A DNA stretch of 19,099 nt, taken from the NCBI GenBank assembly GCA_040391535.1, contig JBEBXQ010000100.1:1-19099 (forward strand). Reading direction: 5' to 3'. Position 1 is the first letter of the stretch; every line of letters starts with the position of its first letter. Made by a program: the position numbers and the translations under genes. Positions 1 to 8,600 of the stretch are shown piece by piece. This stretch comes from JBEBXQ01 sp040391535. Its GTDB lineage: Bacteria; Bacteroidota; Bacteroidia; Cytophagales; Spirosomataceae. Below the pieces are notes generated by a model that was given only the letters and a program-made list of their open reading frames with translations, was not told where the DNA came from and did not search any database.

Positions 1-75
1 GTGGGCCCAGCTGGAATCGAACCAGCCACCTACTGATTATGAGTCAGTTGCTCTAACCGAATGAGCTATAGGCCC
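1..75 (-). tRNA. tRNA with CAT anticodon, probably tRNA-Ile2 (lysidine type)
   Basis: Read on the minus strand, 75 down to 2 folds into a complete cloverleaf: a 7-bp acceptor stem (GGGCCTA with TGGGCCC), a D arm, an anticodon stem ACTGA/TCAGT with loop CTCATAA, and a T arm GCTGG/CCAGC with TTCGATT loop. The anticodon CAT lies at 39-41. Position 2 is the discriminator A and position 1 the first base of the 3' tail, so the window edge hides whether CCA is encoded. The acceptor pairs C4-G69 and C5-G68 resemble those favouring TilS lysidine modification in E. coli tRNA-Ile2, and elongator tRNA-Met in E. coli has U4-A69. An Ile(AUA) decoder is therefore my preferred reading, but elongator Met is not excluded. 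It does not look like an initiator. Confidence 0.93.
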
Positions 76-98
76 TTTCCAATAACCGGATTGGACTG

Positions 99-130
99 CA
101 AAAGTAGAAAGTTGATTTCAATTGTACAAA
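99..130 (-). promoter_or_regulatory. Bacteroidota-type promoter of the CAT tRNA
   Basis: On the minus strand TTTG (130-127) is followed by a 20-nt spacer and TACTTTTG (106-99). This is an exact match to the Bacteroidota housekeeping pattern TTTG-N19/20-TAnnTTTG. Transcription would start near 94, about 19 nt ahead of the mature tRNA 5' end at 75. It is the best promoter match in the window. Confidence 0.75.
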
Positions 131-160
131 TAGATTTTAGGTAATAATACTTAACAAACT

Positions 161-168
161 TATTTTTG
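161..168 (+). promoter_or_regulatory. Candidate -7 element for the HD phosphohydrolase/lpx block
   Basis: TATTTTTG matches TAnnTTTG exactly and ends 17 nt before the TTG start at 185, which would give a leader of roughly 11 nt. Only a poor -33 match (TTA at 137-139, N21) is present. It lies back-to-back with the tRNA promoter at 99-130. Confidence 0.5.
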
Positions 169-184
169 CAAGAAAATCAAGGAC

Positions 185-1417
185 TTGAATAAGAGAAAAA
201 TTATTAACGACCCCGTATACGGATTCATCACGATCCCTTCGGAGCTCATATATGACCTGATTGAACACCCGTGGTTTCAACGATTACGGCGTATCAGGCA
301 ACTCGGTATGGCTGAACTGGTTTATCCCGGAGCACTGCATACCCGTTTCCACCATGCACTGGGTGCCATGCATTTGATGGATCAGGCTTTACATACACTT
401 GAGCAAAAGGGCCAGATGATCTGGCAACCGGAAAGAGAAGCTGCCCTTTGCGCCATATTATTACATGATATCGGACACGGGCCTTTTTCCCATGTTATGG
501 AATCCGTCCTGCTGAATGGTGTCCCTCATGAGCATATTTCCTTTTTGCTCATGAATGAACTGAACAAAGAAATGAGCGGGCGTCTTGACCTGGCCATCCA
601 GATGTTCAGAGGGAATTATCCCAGAAAATTCTTTCATCAGCTGATCTCAAGTCAGCTTGATATGGACCGGCTTGACTATCTTAACCGTGACAGCTTTTAC
701 AGCGGTGTAGCTGAAGGTACCGTAGGAGCAGACCGGATCATCAAAATGCTGGATGTAAGCAAAGATCAGCTGGTAGTGGAAGAAAAAGGCATATTAAGTA
801 TTGAAAACTTTCTGAATGCTCGCAGGCTTATGTACTGGCAGGTATATCTGCATAAAACCGCGCATTGTGCAGAAAATATGCTTTTTCAGATCATCAGAAG
901 AGCGCGTGAACTTATTACAAACGGAGAAGATCTGTTCGCTACCACCAACCTTCGCTTATTCCTGCTTCAACGGCCCGACTTACAAACGATGAAAGAAAAC
1001 CCCTCGTTCCTGAGAGCCTTTACCTTAATTGATGACCATGATATTCTGGCCTCTGTCAAAGAATGGACCCTGCATTCTGACCCCGTGCTTTCGTCATTAA
1101 GTCAGATGTTGTTAAACAGAAAACTGTTTAAAATTCGTTTTTACAATGAAGAGCCTGGCACAGCTGAGATTGAACACATAAAAAATAACCTCAGGCAAAA
1201 TGGCACTCCAGAGTCGTATCTTGACTATCTGGTTGTTTCGGGCAAAAGTACGAATTCAGCCTATGTAACTAATAAAGAACCGATCAGGATAAAAATGAAA
1301 AACGGACAGGTACAGGATATTGCCGATGCCTCAGATTTACCGGCCATCAAAGCCCTGAGTAAGATTGTCACCAAATTTTACATATGTTGGGCTAAAAATG
1401 TATCTTTGCGCGAATAG
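185..1417 (+). CDS. HD-superfamily phosphohydrolase (COG1078/SAMHD1-like)
   Basis: A 410-residue cytosolic HD-domain protein of the family that includes bacterial dNTP triphosphohydrolase-like enzymes and SAMHD1. The four metal ligands expected by analogy with SAMHD1 are visible: H57 in TRFHHALG, H94-D95 in LLHDIGHGPFSH, and D161 in LDMDRLDYLNRDS. A dNTPase or related nucleotide phosphohydrolase activity is inferred from the family; the true substrate cannot be read here. The start is taken as TTG because the conserved N-terminal IINDPVYGFI segment begins immediately after it, the frame is closed by a stop at 152-154, and the first internal ATG would remove that segment. It precedes lpxD by 64 bp on the same strand. 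I know this gene as a frequent neighbour of lpx genes in Bacteroidota, which suggests joint transcription but not a role in lipid A. Confidence 0.9.
   Translation: MNKRKIINDPVYGFITIPSELIYDLIEHPWFQRLRRIRQLGMAELVYPGALHTRFHHALGAMHLMDQALHTLEQKGQMIWQPEREAALCAILLHDIGHGPFSHVMESVLLNGVPHEHISFLLMNELNKEMSGRLDLAIQMFRGNYPRKFFHQLISSQLDMDRLDYLNRDSFYSGVAEGTVGADRIIKMLDVSKDQLVVEEKGILSIENFLNARRLMYWQVYLHKTAHCAENMLFQIIRRARELITNGEDLFATTNLRLFLLQRPDLQTMKENPSFLRAFTLIDDHDILASVKEWTLHSDPVLSSLSQMLLNRKLFKIRFYNEEPGTAEIEHIKNNLRQNGTPESYLDYLVVSGKSTNSAYVTNKEPIRIKMKNGQVQDIADASDLPAIKALSKIVTKFYICWAKNVSLRE
1401..1408 (+). promoter_or_regulatory. Candidate internal promoter ahead of lpxD
   Basis: TATCTTTG is an exact TAnnTTTG match inside the last codons of the HD gene, 74 nt before the lpxD ATG. 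The best -33 candidate is only TTT at 1377-1379 (N21), so the case rests on the -7 element and position. Confidence 0.35.
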
Positions 1418-1481
1418 TTAAATACCTGTCTGAAACGAAACCTTTCAGATCTGGATGTACTATCACTAAGCCATTGCAACG

Positions 1482-2510
1482 ATGAATTTAAAGATCAGGG
1501 ACATAGCCGAATCACTTAAAGGAAAAATAGTTGGAGACGATACGTTAATCATTAATGGAATCGCCAAAATTGAAGAAGGAAAGCCAGGATGCATATCATT
1601 TCTGGCCAATTCAAAATATGAACCTTATCTTTATACTACCCTTTCTTCTGCTGTCATAGTCAACGACGGTTTCGTACCTGCCAAAACAGTAGCCGCGACC
1701 CTGATATATGTCCCCAATGCCTATTCGGCCTTTACCGGTATACTTGAGCAATACAGCTCAGCCGTACTCATGACTAAAACAGGTGTAGAAGAACCTGCCC
1801 ATATAGGCCAGAAAAGCACTTTCGGCGAACGGGGGTACCGGGGTGCATTCTCTTATATCGGAGATAACTGCATAATCGGAAACGACGTAAAGATATATCC
1901 TCAGGCCTATATAGGTGATAATGTCACTATTGGTGATAACTGTGTTATTCATCCTGGTGTAAGAATCTATTCGGGTACAATCATTGGTAACAACTGTACG
2001 GTTTTTGCCAATACCGTGATCGGAAGTGACGGATTCGGATTCGCACCTCAGCCTGACGGTACTTATAAAACCATTCCTCAGCTGGGGAATGTGATCCTGG
2101 AAGATAATGTCAGCATTGGCTCCAATACTACCATTGATTGTGCGACAATCGGGTCAACCATTATCCGTAGCGGGGTAAAACTTGATAACCTGATTCAGAT
2201 CGCGCACAATGTGGAAATCGGTAAAAACACCGTAATCGCAGCACAATCGGGCATATCAGGCTCCACCAAAATCGGAGAATCCTGTATAATAGCAGGGCAG
2301 GTCGGTATTGTGGGGCATATCAAAATACCTAACCGTACACAAATCGGAGCTCAGGCCGGTCTGGCTAAATCTATTAAAAAAGAAGGATTAGCCTATACGG
2401 GATCTCCTGCCAGCGAACTGAGAGATCATATGAAATCTCTTGCCCTGTTCCGGCAGTTACCTCAACTTGAACAACGGATAAAAGAACTTGAAAACAGGAA
2501 TAATGCCTGA
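1482..2510 (+). CDS. lpxD: UDP-3-O-(3-hydroxyacyl)glucosamine N-acyltransferase LpxD
   Basis: Third committed step of lipid A synthesis: transfers a 3-hydroxyacyl chain from acyl-ACP to the 2-amino group of UDP-3-O-acyl-glucosamine in the cytosol. The 342 residues match the usual length (E. coli 341). An N-terminal uridine-binding-type domain (about 1-100) is followed by a left-handed beta helix of hexapeptide repeats (about 105-300) and a C-terminal helical tail. The signature GSDGFGFAP is at 181-189. The catalytic histidine is H242 in QIAHNVEIG, corresponding to E. coli H239, and H279 in GHIKI sits at the same 37-residue distance as E. coli H276. The ATG start at 1482 gives the canonical LKIRDIAESL amino end. 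It is followed by lpxC-fabZ after 168 bp that hold a separate promoter candidate. Confidence 0.97.
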   Translation: MNLKIRDIAESLKGKIVGDDTLIINGIAKIEEGKPGCISFLANSKYEPYLYTTLSSAVIVNDGFVPAKTVAATLIYVPNAYSAFTGILEQYSSAVLMTKTGVEEPAHIGQKSTFGERGYRGAFSYIGDNCIIGNDVKIYPQAYIGDNVTIGDNCVIHPGVRIYSGTIIGNNCTVFANTVIGSDGFGFAPQPDGTYKTIPQLGNVILEDNVSIGSNTTIDCATIGSTIIRSGVKLDNLIQIAHNVEIGKNTVIAAQSGISGSTKIGESCIIAGQVGIVGHIKIPNRTQIGAQAGLAKSIKKEGLAYTGSPASELRDHMKSLALFRQLPQLEQRIKELENRNNA

Positions 2511-2524
2511 TTAACAATCAATCC

Positions 2525-2556
2525 GTTACATCAGATCACAATTAATATTACTTTTG
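2525..2556 (+). promoter_or_regulatory. Candidate promoter of lpxC-fabZ
   Basis: GTTA (2525-2528), a 20-nt spacer, then TACTTTTG (2549-2556), an exact TAnnTTTG. Start of transcription would be near 2561, leaving a leader of about 118 nt. A small perfect hairpin, CCCGT/ACGGG with a 5-nt loop (2590-2604), falls within this leader; no T-tract follows, so it is not a terminator. Confidence 0.5.
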
Positions 2557-2678
2557 CGTATCAGTTACCAACCAACACCAATAACATCTCCCGTTTAATA
2601 CGGGTATAATAAACAGACATATTTCAGAAAATTCATCTGTATTTCTTTTCAGAAGCACTGAAGCTACAGCAACCCGAA

Positions 2679-4070
2679 ATGAACGAAAAACAACAAACCA
2701 TACGTAAATCAGTATCTGTCTCAGGCATTGGATTGCACACAGGAATAGAAGCCACTATGACTTTTGTACCTGCTCCTGCCAACCACGGATATAAATTCCA
2801 GAGAATTGACCTTCCCGGCCAACCCGTCGTAGAAGCTGATGTAGATTATGTAGTGGACCTTTCAAGAGGTACTACTTTAGAAAAAGACGGAGCAAGAATA
2901 AATACTGTTGAACATACGCTGGCTGCACTGGTAGGACTACAGATTGATAACGTACTGATTCAGCTGGATGGTCCTGAACCTCCCATTATGGATGGTAGTT
3001 CTATTAAATTTGTAGAAGCTTTAATAAGTGCCGGTATCGAACAGCAAAACGCCTACCGGAATTATTTTGAAGTTCCTGAGTACGTTCATTATAAGGATGA
3101 GGAAAAAAATATTGAAATAGCCGCACTGCCGCTCAGTGATTACAGGCTGACAGTAATGGTTGATTACAACTCAAGACTTATCAATAGTCAGCACGCTTTT
3201 CTGAACGATATTAACCTGTTTTCCAGCCAGATTGCCATGTGCCGGACTTTCGTTTTCCTGCACGAACTGGAAATGCTCTATAAGCAAAACCTGATCAAAG
3301 GTGGTGATTTGAGCAATGCCATTGTACTGGTTGACCGTGAGGTGAAAGACGGAGAACTGGATTATCTGTCTGAACTGCTGAATAAACCTAAAGTAGAAGT
3401 TGATTATTCTGGCGGAATTCTGAATACTACTCAGCTTCATTTCGCAAATGAGATGGCACGTCACAAATTGCTTGATGTAATAGGTGACCTGGCACTGATT
3501 GGCCGCCCTATTAAAGCCCAGATTCTGGCAGCCCGTCCGGGTCATGCAGCCAATATCGCCTTTGCCCGCAAAATCAAGAAACTGATTAAGTCTTCTAAAA
3601 CCGATATACCAAGTTACGATCCTAACAAGGCACCCATACTGGATATTAACCAGATAGCCAACCTGTTACCTCACCGCTATCCTTTCATGATGATTGATAA
3701 AATCATTGCACTGGATGAGAACAGTGTGGTAGGGATTAAGAACGTAACCATGAATGAACAGTTTTTCCTGGGGCATTTCCCGGGTAATCCGGTCATGCCC
3801 GGTGTTTTACAGCTGGAGGCCATGGCTCAAACGGGTGGAATTCTTGTTCTGAGCACTGTTCCTGATCCTGAAAATTACTGGCCTTATTTAATCGGAATTG
3901 AAAATTGTCGTTTCCGCCGTAACGTTTTGCCAGGAGATACCGTAATATTTAAGTGTGTATTTACATCGCCAATGAAAAGAGGTATTGTCAAAATGACCGG
4001 CAGAGGATATGTCGCCGGTCAGTTAGTTTGCGAAGCTGATATGATTGCTAACCTAGTCAAGAAAAAATGA
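2679..4070 (+). CDS. lpxC-fabZ: Bifunctional LpxC deacetylase / FabZ dehydratase fusion
   Basis: Two enzymes in one 463-residue chain, an architecture known in Bacteroidota. Residues 1 to about 305 are LpxC, the zinc-dependent UDP-3-O-acyl-GlcNAc deacetylase and first committed step of lipid A synthesis. E78 and H79 (TVEHT) keep E. coli numbering; H262 and D266 (HKLLD) complete the zinc site and H289 (GHAAN) is the catalytic base, so this LpxC is about 24 residues longer than E. coli's between the motifs. Residues from about 316 are FabZ, which dehydrates 3-hydroxyacyl-ACP: H366 in LGHFPGNPVMPG and E380 in QLEAMAQ are the catalytic pair, 14 residues apart as in E. coli H54/E68. One transcript thus sets both a 3-hydroxyacyl-ACP consumer and a competitor for that pool. 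The stop overlaps the lpxA start (ATGA, 4067-4070), implying translational coupling. Confidence 0.97.
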   Translation: MNEKQQTIRKSVSVSGIGLHTGIEATMTFVPAPANHGYKFQRIDLPGQPVVEADVDYVVDLSRGTTLEKDGARINTVEHTLAALVGLQIDNVLIQLDGPEPPIMDGSSIKFVEALISAGIEQQNAYRNYFEVPEYVHYKDEEKNIEIAALPLSDYRLTVMVDYNSRLINSQHAFLNDINLFSSQIAMCRTFVFLHELEMLYKQNLIKGGDLSNAIVLVDREVKDGELDYLSELLNKPKVEVDYSGGILNTTQLHFANEMARHKLLDVIGDLALIGRPIKAQILAARPGHAANIAFARKIKKLIKSSKTDIPSYDPNKAPILDINQIANLLPHRYPFMMIDKIIALDENSVVGIKNVTMNEQFFLGHFPGNPVMPGVLQLEAMAQTGGILVLSTVPDPENYWPYLIGIENCRFRRNVLPGDTVIFKCVFTSPMKRGIVKMTGRGYVAGQLVCEADMIANLVKKK

Positions 4071-4870
4071 TCCAACCACTTGCCTATATACACCCCGAAG
4101 CCAAAATAGGTCCGAAGGTAGTTATTGAACCTTTTGCCATGATTCATAAGGATGTGGTGATTGGTGAAGGTACCTGGATTGGTTCTCATGCAGTTATCAA
4201 CGAAGGAGCCAGGATCGGGAATAACTGTAAAATTTACCCTGGAGCAGTGGTTTCCGCTGTACCGCAGGATCTGAAATACCGCAACGAATATACGCACACC
4301 TTCATTGGGGACAATACCACCATCAGAGAATATGCGACCATCAGCCGGGGTACAGACGAACACTGGAAAACCGAGGTTGGAAGTAATTGTCTGGTCATGG
4401 CCTATGCGCATATTGCCCATGATTGCCGTGTTGGCGATTATTGTATCATTGGCAACAATGTGCAGATGGCAGGTCATGTACACATCGGCAACTGGGCCAT
4501 TGTCAGTGCGATGAGTGCCGTTCACCAGTTTGTAAAAATCGGAGCACATGCCTTTATTTCCGGAGCATCACTGGTCAGAAAAGATGTCCCTCCCTTTACA
4601 AAAGCCGCCCGTGAACCTATTTCCTATGCGGGTATCAATTCTGTAGGTTTAAGGCGACGTGGCTATACCAACACACAGATTCTCGAAATACAGAATATCT
4701 ACCGCTACATCTATATGCAGGGGCTTAACAATACAGAAGCACTCAGTCAGATCGAACTGGAGTTACCTCCGTCAAATGAAAGGGACGAAATAGTCAATTT
4801 CATCCGTAATTCAGAACGCGGGATTATGAAGAGCCCGCTCCAAACTCAGAATAGTCAGGATGTTGATTAA
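4067..4870 (+). CDS. lpxA: Acyl-ACP--UDP-GlcNAc O-acyltransferase LpxA
   Basis: First step of lipid A synthesis: puts a 3-hydroxyacyl chain on the 3-OH of UDP-GlcNAc. The 267 residues carry hexapeptide repeats forming a left-handed beta helix to about residue 190, then a C-terminal helical region. The catalytic histidine is H118 in AHIAHDC (E. coli H125). H137 (AGHV) and H153 (VHQF) match E. coli H144 and H160 with the same 7-residue offset. The residue equivalent to the E. coli acyl-length ruler G173 is G166, so a long hydroxyacyl donor (C14 or longer) is inferred. The ATG start overlaps the lpxC-fabZ stop by 4 bp. The ABC ATPase follows after 16 bp, so the block 2679-5534 is very probably one operon. 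No lpxB is in view. Confidence 0.97.
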   Translation: MIQPLAYIHPEAKIGPKVVIEPFAMIHKDVVIGEGTWIGSHAVINEGARIGNNCKIYPGAVVSAVPQDLKYRNEYTHTFIGDNTTIREYATISRGTDEHWKTEVGSNCLVMAYAHIAHDCRVGDYCIIGNNVQMAGHVHIGNWAIVSAMSAVHQFVKIGAHAFISGASLVRKDVPPFTKAAREPISYAGINSVGLRRRGYTNTQILEIQNIYRYIYMQGLNNTEALSQIELELPPSNERDEIVNFIRNSERGIMKSPLQTQNSQDVD

Positions 4871-4886
4871 AATTATTCAGTAAACA

Positions 4887-5534
4887 TTGAGCAAAGCACC
4901 CCTCTTTCCTGTAAAAATTGAAGCTGTTAACGCCGGTAAGAAATTTATTTTCGACTGGATAGTCCGCAAAGTTTCTTTTTCACTGGAAAGAGGCCAGAGC
5001 TATACCTTTACAGGCCCTAACGGAAGCGGGAAATCAACACTTCTTCAACTCATTATGGGAGCCATTCCCCTCTCAGAAGGCCATATATTCTATTATAATC
5101 AGGAAGGAAAAGCAATTGACCAGGACGATTGGTACAGACACCTCGTGCTGGCATCACCATATCTGGAAGTAATCGAGGAGTTTACATTGCCTGAACTCGT
5201 AAGTTTCCATAAAAAATTCAAACCACTCAAGAACGATATTTCCGCGAATGATTTCATTGATTTTGTACGATTATCAGGCGTACAGAATAAACTGATCAGG
5301 CATTATTCATCGGGCATGAAGCAAAGGGTCAGACTCGGGCTCGCGCTGTTATCAGATGTGCCCGTTGTATTACTCGACGAACCCACTTCCAACCTCGACA
5401 AAGACGGTATTTCCTGGTATCTTGAACAGGTCAGTCAGAATAATTTTTCAGATCAGCTGCTGCTTATCGCCTCCAATCAGGCTTACGAATATGAATTTTG
5501 CAAAAATATCATATCCGTACAGGCTTTTAAATAA
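4887..5534 (+). CDS. Orphan ABC transporter ATP-binding protein with atypical Q- and H-loops
   Basis: A 215-residue single-domain ABC ATPase. Walker A is GPNGSGKST (43-51), the signature SSGMKQR (141-147), and Walker B VVLLDEP with D164 and E165. Two usual conserved positions are changed: the Q-loop region reads LASPYLEV (88-95) with no glutamine, and the H-loop reads ASNQ (195-198) with N197 where the switch histidine is expected. I recall similar ASNQ ends in Bacteroidota homologues, so this may be a lineage subfamily rather than decay. No permease is adjacent. Position 16 bp after lpxA suggests an envelope or lipid role, but the substrate is unknown. The start is TTG: an in-frame stop lies just upstream (4881-4883) and the first internal ATG is past Walker A. 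Confidence 0.88.
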   Translation: MSKAPLFPVKIEAVNAGKKFIFDWIVRKVSFSLERGQSYTFTGPNGSGKSTLLQLIMGAIPLSEGHIFYYNQEGKAIDQDDWYRHLVLASPYLEVIEEFTLPELVSFHKKFKPLKNDISANDFIDFVRLSGVQNKLIRHYSSGMKQRVRLGLALLSDVPVVLLDEPTSNLDKDGISWYLEQVSQNNFSDQLLLIASNQAYEYEFCKNIISVQAFK

Positions 5535-5554
5535 AACAATTCCAACTATTTTTG
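5525..5554 (+). promoter_or_regulatory. Candidate promoter of the large secreted protein gene
   Basis: A T-rich -33 candidate (TTT at 5525-5527, N19) precedes TATTTTTG (5547-5554), an exact TAnnTTTG. Transcription would begin near 5560, giving a leader of about 70 nt. Confidence 0.45.
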
Positions 5555-5562
5555 GGCTGAAG

Positions 5563-5590
5563 GACTCTCCATGTTATGAATGCGGGAGTC
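5563..5590 (+). promoter_or_regulatory. Leader hairpin upstream of the secreted protein gene
   Basis: GACTCTC (5563-5569) pairs with GGGAGTC (5584-5590) as 7 bp including one G-T pair, with a 14-nt loop. It would sit at the very 5' end of a transcript from the 5547-5554 element. No T-tract follows, so a factor-independent terminator for the lpx operon is unlikely. A function in mRNA stability is possible but unproven. Confidence 0.3.
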
Positions 5591-5629
5591 AACAGTTATT
5601 GGATGATACCATAAAATCCAGCCTGAACC

Positions 5630-8600
5630 ATGAAAAAACTTGTACCTGCACTATTATTGTTTCTTCTATTTCTCATACCACTGACACAACGTCTTCTGGC
5701 AGAAACTCCCATGCTCTTTACCGAAAACAAAGGCCAATGGGAAAAAGATATCTTATTTCGTGTACATACTCCGGGTGGTTTTCTGTTCTTAAAAAAAAAT
5801 GCGCTTTTATATGTGCTGTATGACAGCAAAAATATCCCCGACAGGCATGCCGGTGCCCATGAGCCTGCCACGGTAACGCTAGCCCGTCAACCCGATCAGC
5901 ATACCATACTGGCACATGGTGTTGAAGTCAGTTTTGAAAATGCAAATACCGATGTCAGCATTCAGGCAAAATCACCTGTCACTACCCGATTCAATTATTT
6001 CCTTGGAAATAACCCCGAACACTGGGCATCAGATGTTAGCGCCTTCGAAGAAATCATTTACCAGAACATTTATCCCGGTATCCATTTCAGGATCTACGCC
6101 TATCAGTCTACCTTAAAGTATGAATTTATCGTTCAGCCCGGCGGTGATCCGGCCAGGATAAAAATGCATTATCAGGATGCTGATAAAGTGCTGGTCAACG
6201 ATAAAGGGCAACTGGAGATTCATACAACGGCCGGTGTATTGCGTGAAGCAGCACCCTTTTCTTTTCAGGAAAAAGAAAACAGAAAAAAAGAAGTACCCAG
6301 CAGCTACAAGCTTGACAATAATTATCTTTCTTTTAATCTGCCGGATAATTATGATAAAACCCAGCCATTAACGATTGATCCTGAACTTATTTTTTCTACT
6401 TTTTCAGGCTCACTGGCTGACAACTGGGGCCACACCGCGACCTATGACGATCAGGGGAACCTCTACGCTGCCGGTACCGTTTTTGATGCCGGTTTTCCGG
6501 CTACGCGTGGGGTATATCAGGTCAATTTTGCGGCTGTTGTGGATGTGGGTATTTTAAAATTTTCTCCTGACGGGCATACGCTCTTGTATGCCACCTATCT
6601 GGGCGGCAATAACACAGACTTGCCCAATAGCATGATCGTCAACAAAAAAGGCGAATTGCTCATTTTTGGCACGACTTCCTCTACCAATTTCAGCACCTCC
6701 GCCAGTGCTTTTCAGAAACATTTTGCAGGAGGAGTAAACACGACCCCGATCAGCGGACTGGTGATGTCAAACGGTACTGATATTTTTGTGTCCAAATTTT
6801 CAGCAGACGGGCGATCCCTGCTTGCTTCCACTTATGTAGGTGGCAGGGGAAATGACGGACTGAGTGCCACCCAGTTTTTCGAAATCAGAAATTACGGGGA
6901 TAGTTTCCGTGGTGAAATCATTGTGGATCAGCAGGACCGCGTGTGGGTAACCACAAGCACAAGCTCGAATAATTTCCCGCTGCAAACACCTGCACAGGCT
7001 GAACTCAAAGGCAATCAGGATGCAGTTATATTTCAACTTTCTGATGATTTATCCCAAATGATCTGGGGGACTTATTTCGGAGGTAGTAGTAGTGACGCAG
7101 CCAACTCTATCAAGGTTTCAGAGAACAATCAGGTTTATATTACGGGTCAGACCCGGAGCCCTGACCTTGCCGGTACTACCGGTGCGGTAAAGCCCCAACT
7201 CAGCGGAGGTGAAGATGGCTTTGTGGCACATTTTGCTGATCAGCGTTTGCAAAAGGTATCCTACCTGGGAACAAATGCAGCTGACGGTGCTTATCTCCTT
7301 GATCTGGACCCCTCCGGCAATGTGCACGTTTTAGGATTGAGTAAGGGAAGTTATCCGGTGACAGACGGCGTATTTACATCAGGGCGCGGCCAGTTTATTC
7401 ATGCCCTTAATCCAACACTTACACAAACCGTATTTTCCACAACCATTGGGTCGGGCAGTATTTACCCTGATATCTCCCCTACCGCCTTTCTGGTCAATGA
7501 TTGCGGTAATATCTATATCGCCGGCTGGGGCGGAGATGTCAATGTTGTAAACGGAGATAATATCTACAGTACGTCAAGAGGACTCCCCGTCACCGCCGAT
7601 GCTATTCAAAGGGCAACGTCAGGGCATAATTTCTACATTGCTATTCTGGAGTCGGGAGCCCGGTCGCTATTGTACGGAACCTATTTCGGAAGCAGTGCAG
7701 CCCAGAACCCAGCGGGTGAACGCGGTGACCACGTAGACGGCGGCACGAGCCGCTTCGACAAAAACGGTATTATTTACCATGCTACCTGCGCCTGTGGCGG
7801 CAGCCGGTTTCCTACCACGCCGGAAGCCTGGTCCAACACCAACCGCAGTTCCAATTGTAATATTGCTGCGTTCAAAATTGACATTGACCATCTGAAAGCG
7901 GCATTTGATGTGTATGCAGGTACTCAGAAAGATGTGGTAGAAGGTTGCGCGCCACTGGATCTGCGTTTTGTCAATCAGAGTTATGGCGGAGACAACTATA
8001 TCTGGGAAATCAACGGAAACGGTATTTCCAGAGATGAAGTCCAGGCTTCACATGTTTTTGATAAGGCGGGTGAATATGAAGTAAAACTCAGGGCGTTTAA
8101 CCGGCTGACCTGTACACGTGAAGATGTGGCAACCCGCATCATCAAAGTAGTGGAATTAAAAACAGAGGTAAGTGATGACACCATCGTTTGCAGCAACCAC
8201 AATGTGCTTCTTTCGGCCTCCGGAGGGGACGAATATGTATGGTCTCCGGCTGAATTCCTGAATAATCCAAACATTCAGAATCCGATTGCCAAAGTAATCA
8301 AAACAACTGTTTTCTCTGTAGAAATTAAAAGCAATGCCGGTTGCAGCGTTAAAAAAGAAATAAAAGTGACCGTTGATAATAATAAGCCTGACTTCGGCAC
8401 CAGTCAGGATATGGCCATGTGTCCGGATGGAAAGGTAACCTTACAAGTCTTTGGCAACGCTACAGATTTCAAATGGTATGAGGGCGATAAACTGATTGCA
8501 AGCGGGAAAAATACTCTGGAAGTAGCTCCTGAAAACACAACCACTTACCATGTAACCGGTGAATATCCGGATCAGTGCAATCCTGTTGGCGAGATCACCG

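Noticed and set aside
1..184. tRNA as an integration site with a mobile element
   Set aside because: No integrase, direct repeat or foreign-looking gene follows; the neighbours are housekeeping lipid A genes.
2590..2604. CCCGT/ACGGG hairpin as an lpxD terminator
   Set aside because: Only 5 bp and followed by TATAATAA rather than a T-run; it lies downstream of the candidate lpxC promoter, so at most a leader hairpin.
4019..4549. 176-codon minus-strand open frame opposite lpxA
   Set aside because: It mirrors the lpxC-fabZ end and lpxA on the coding strand; composition and content are those of an antisense shadow.
5356..5823. Open frame of 155 codons across the ABC gene end and the start of the secreted protein gene
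   Set aside because: It overlaps two well-supported genes in another frame, lacks recognisable motifs, and crosses the promoter and hairpin region; a shadow frame.
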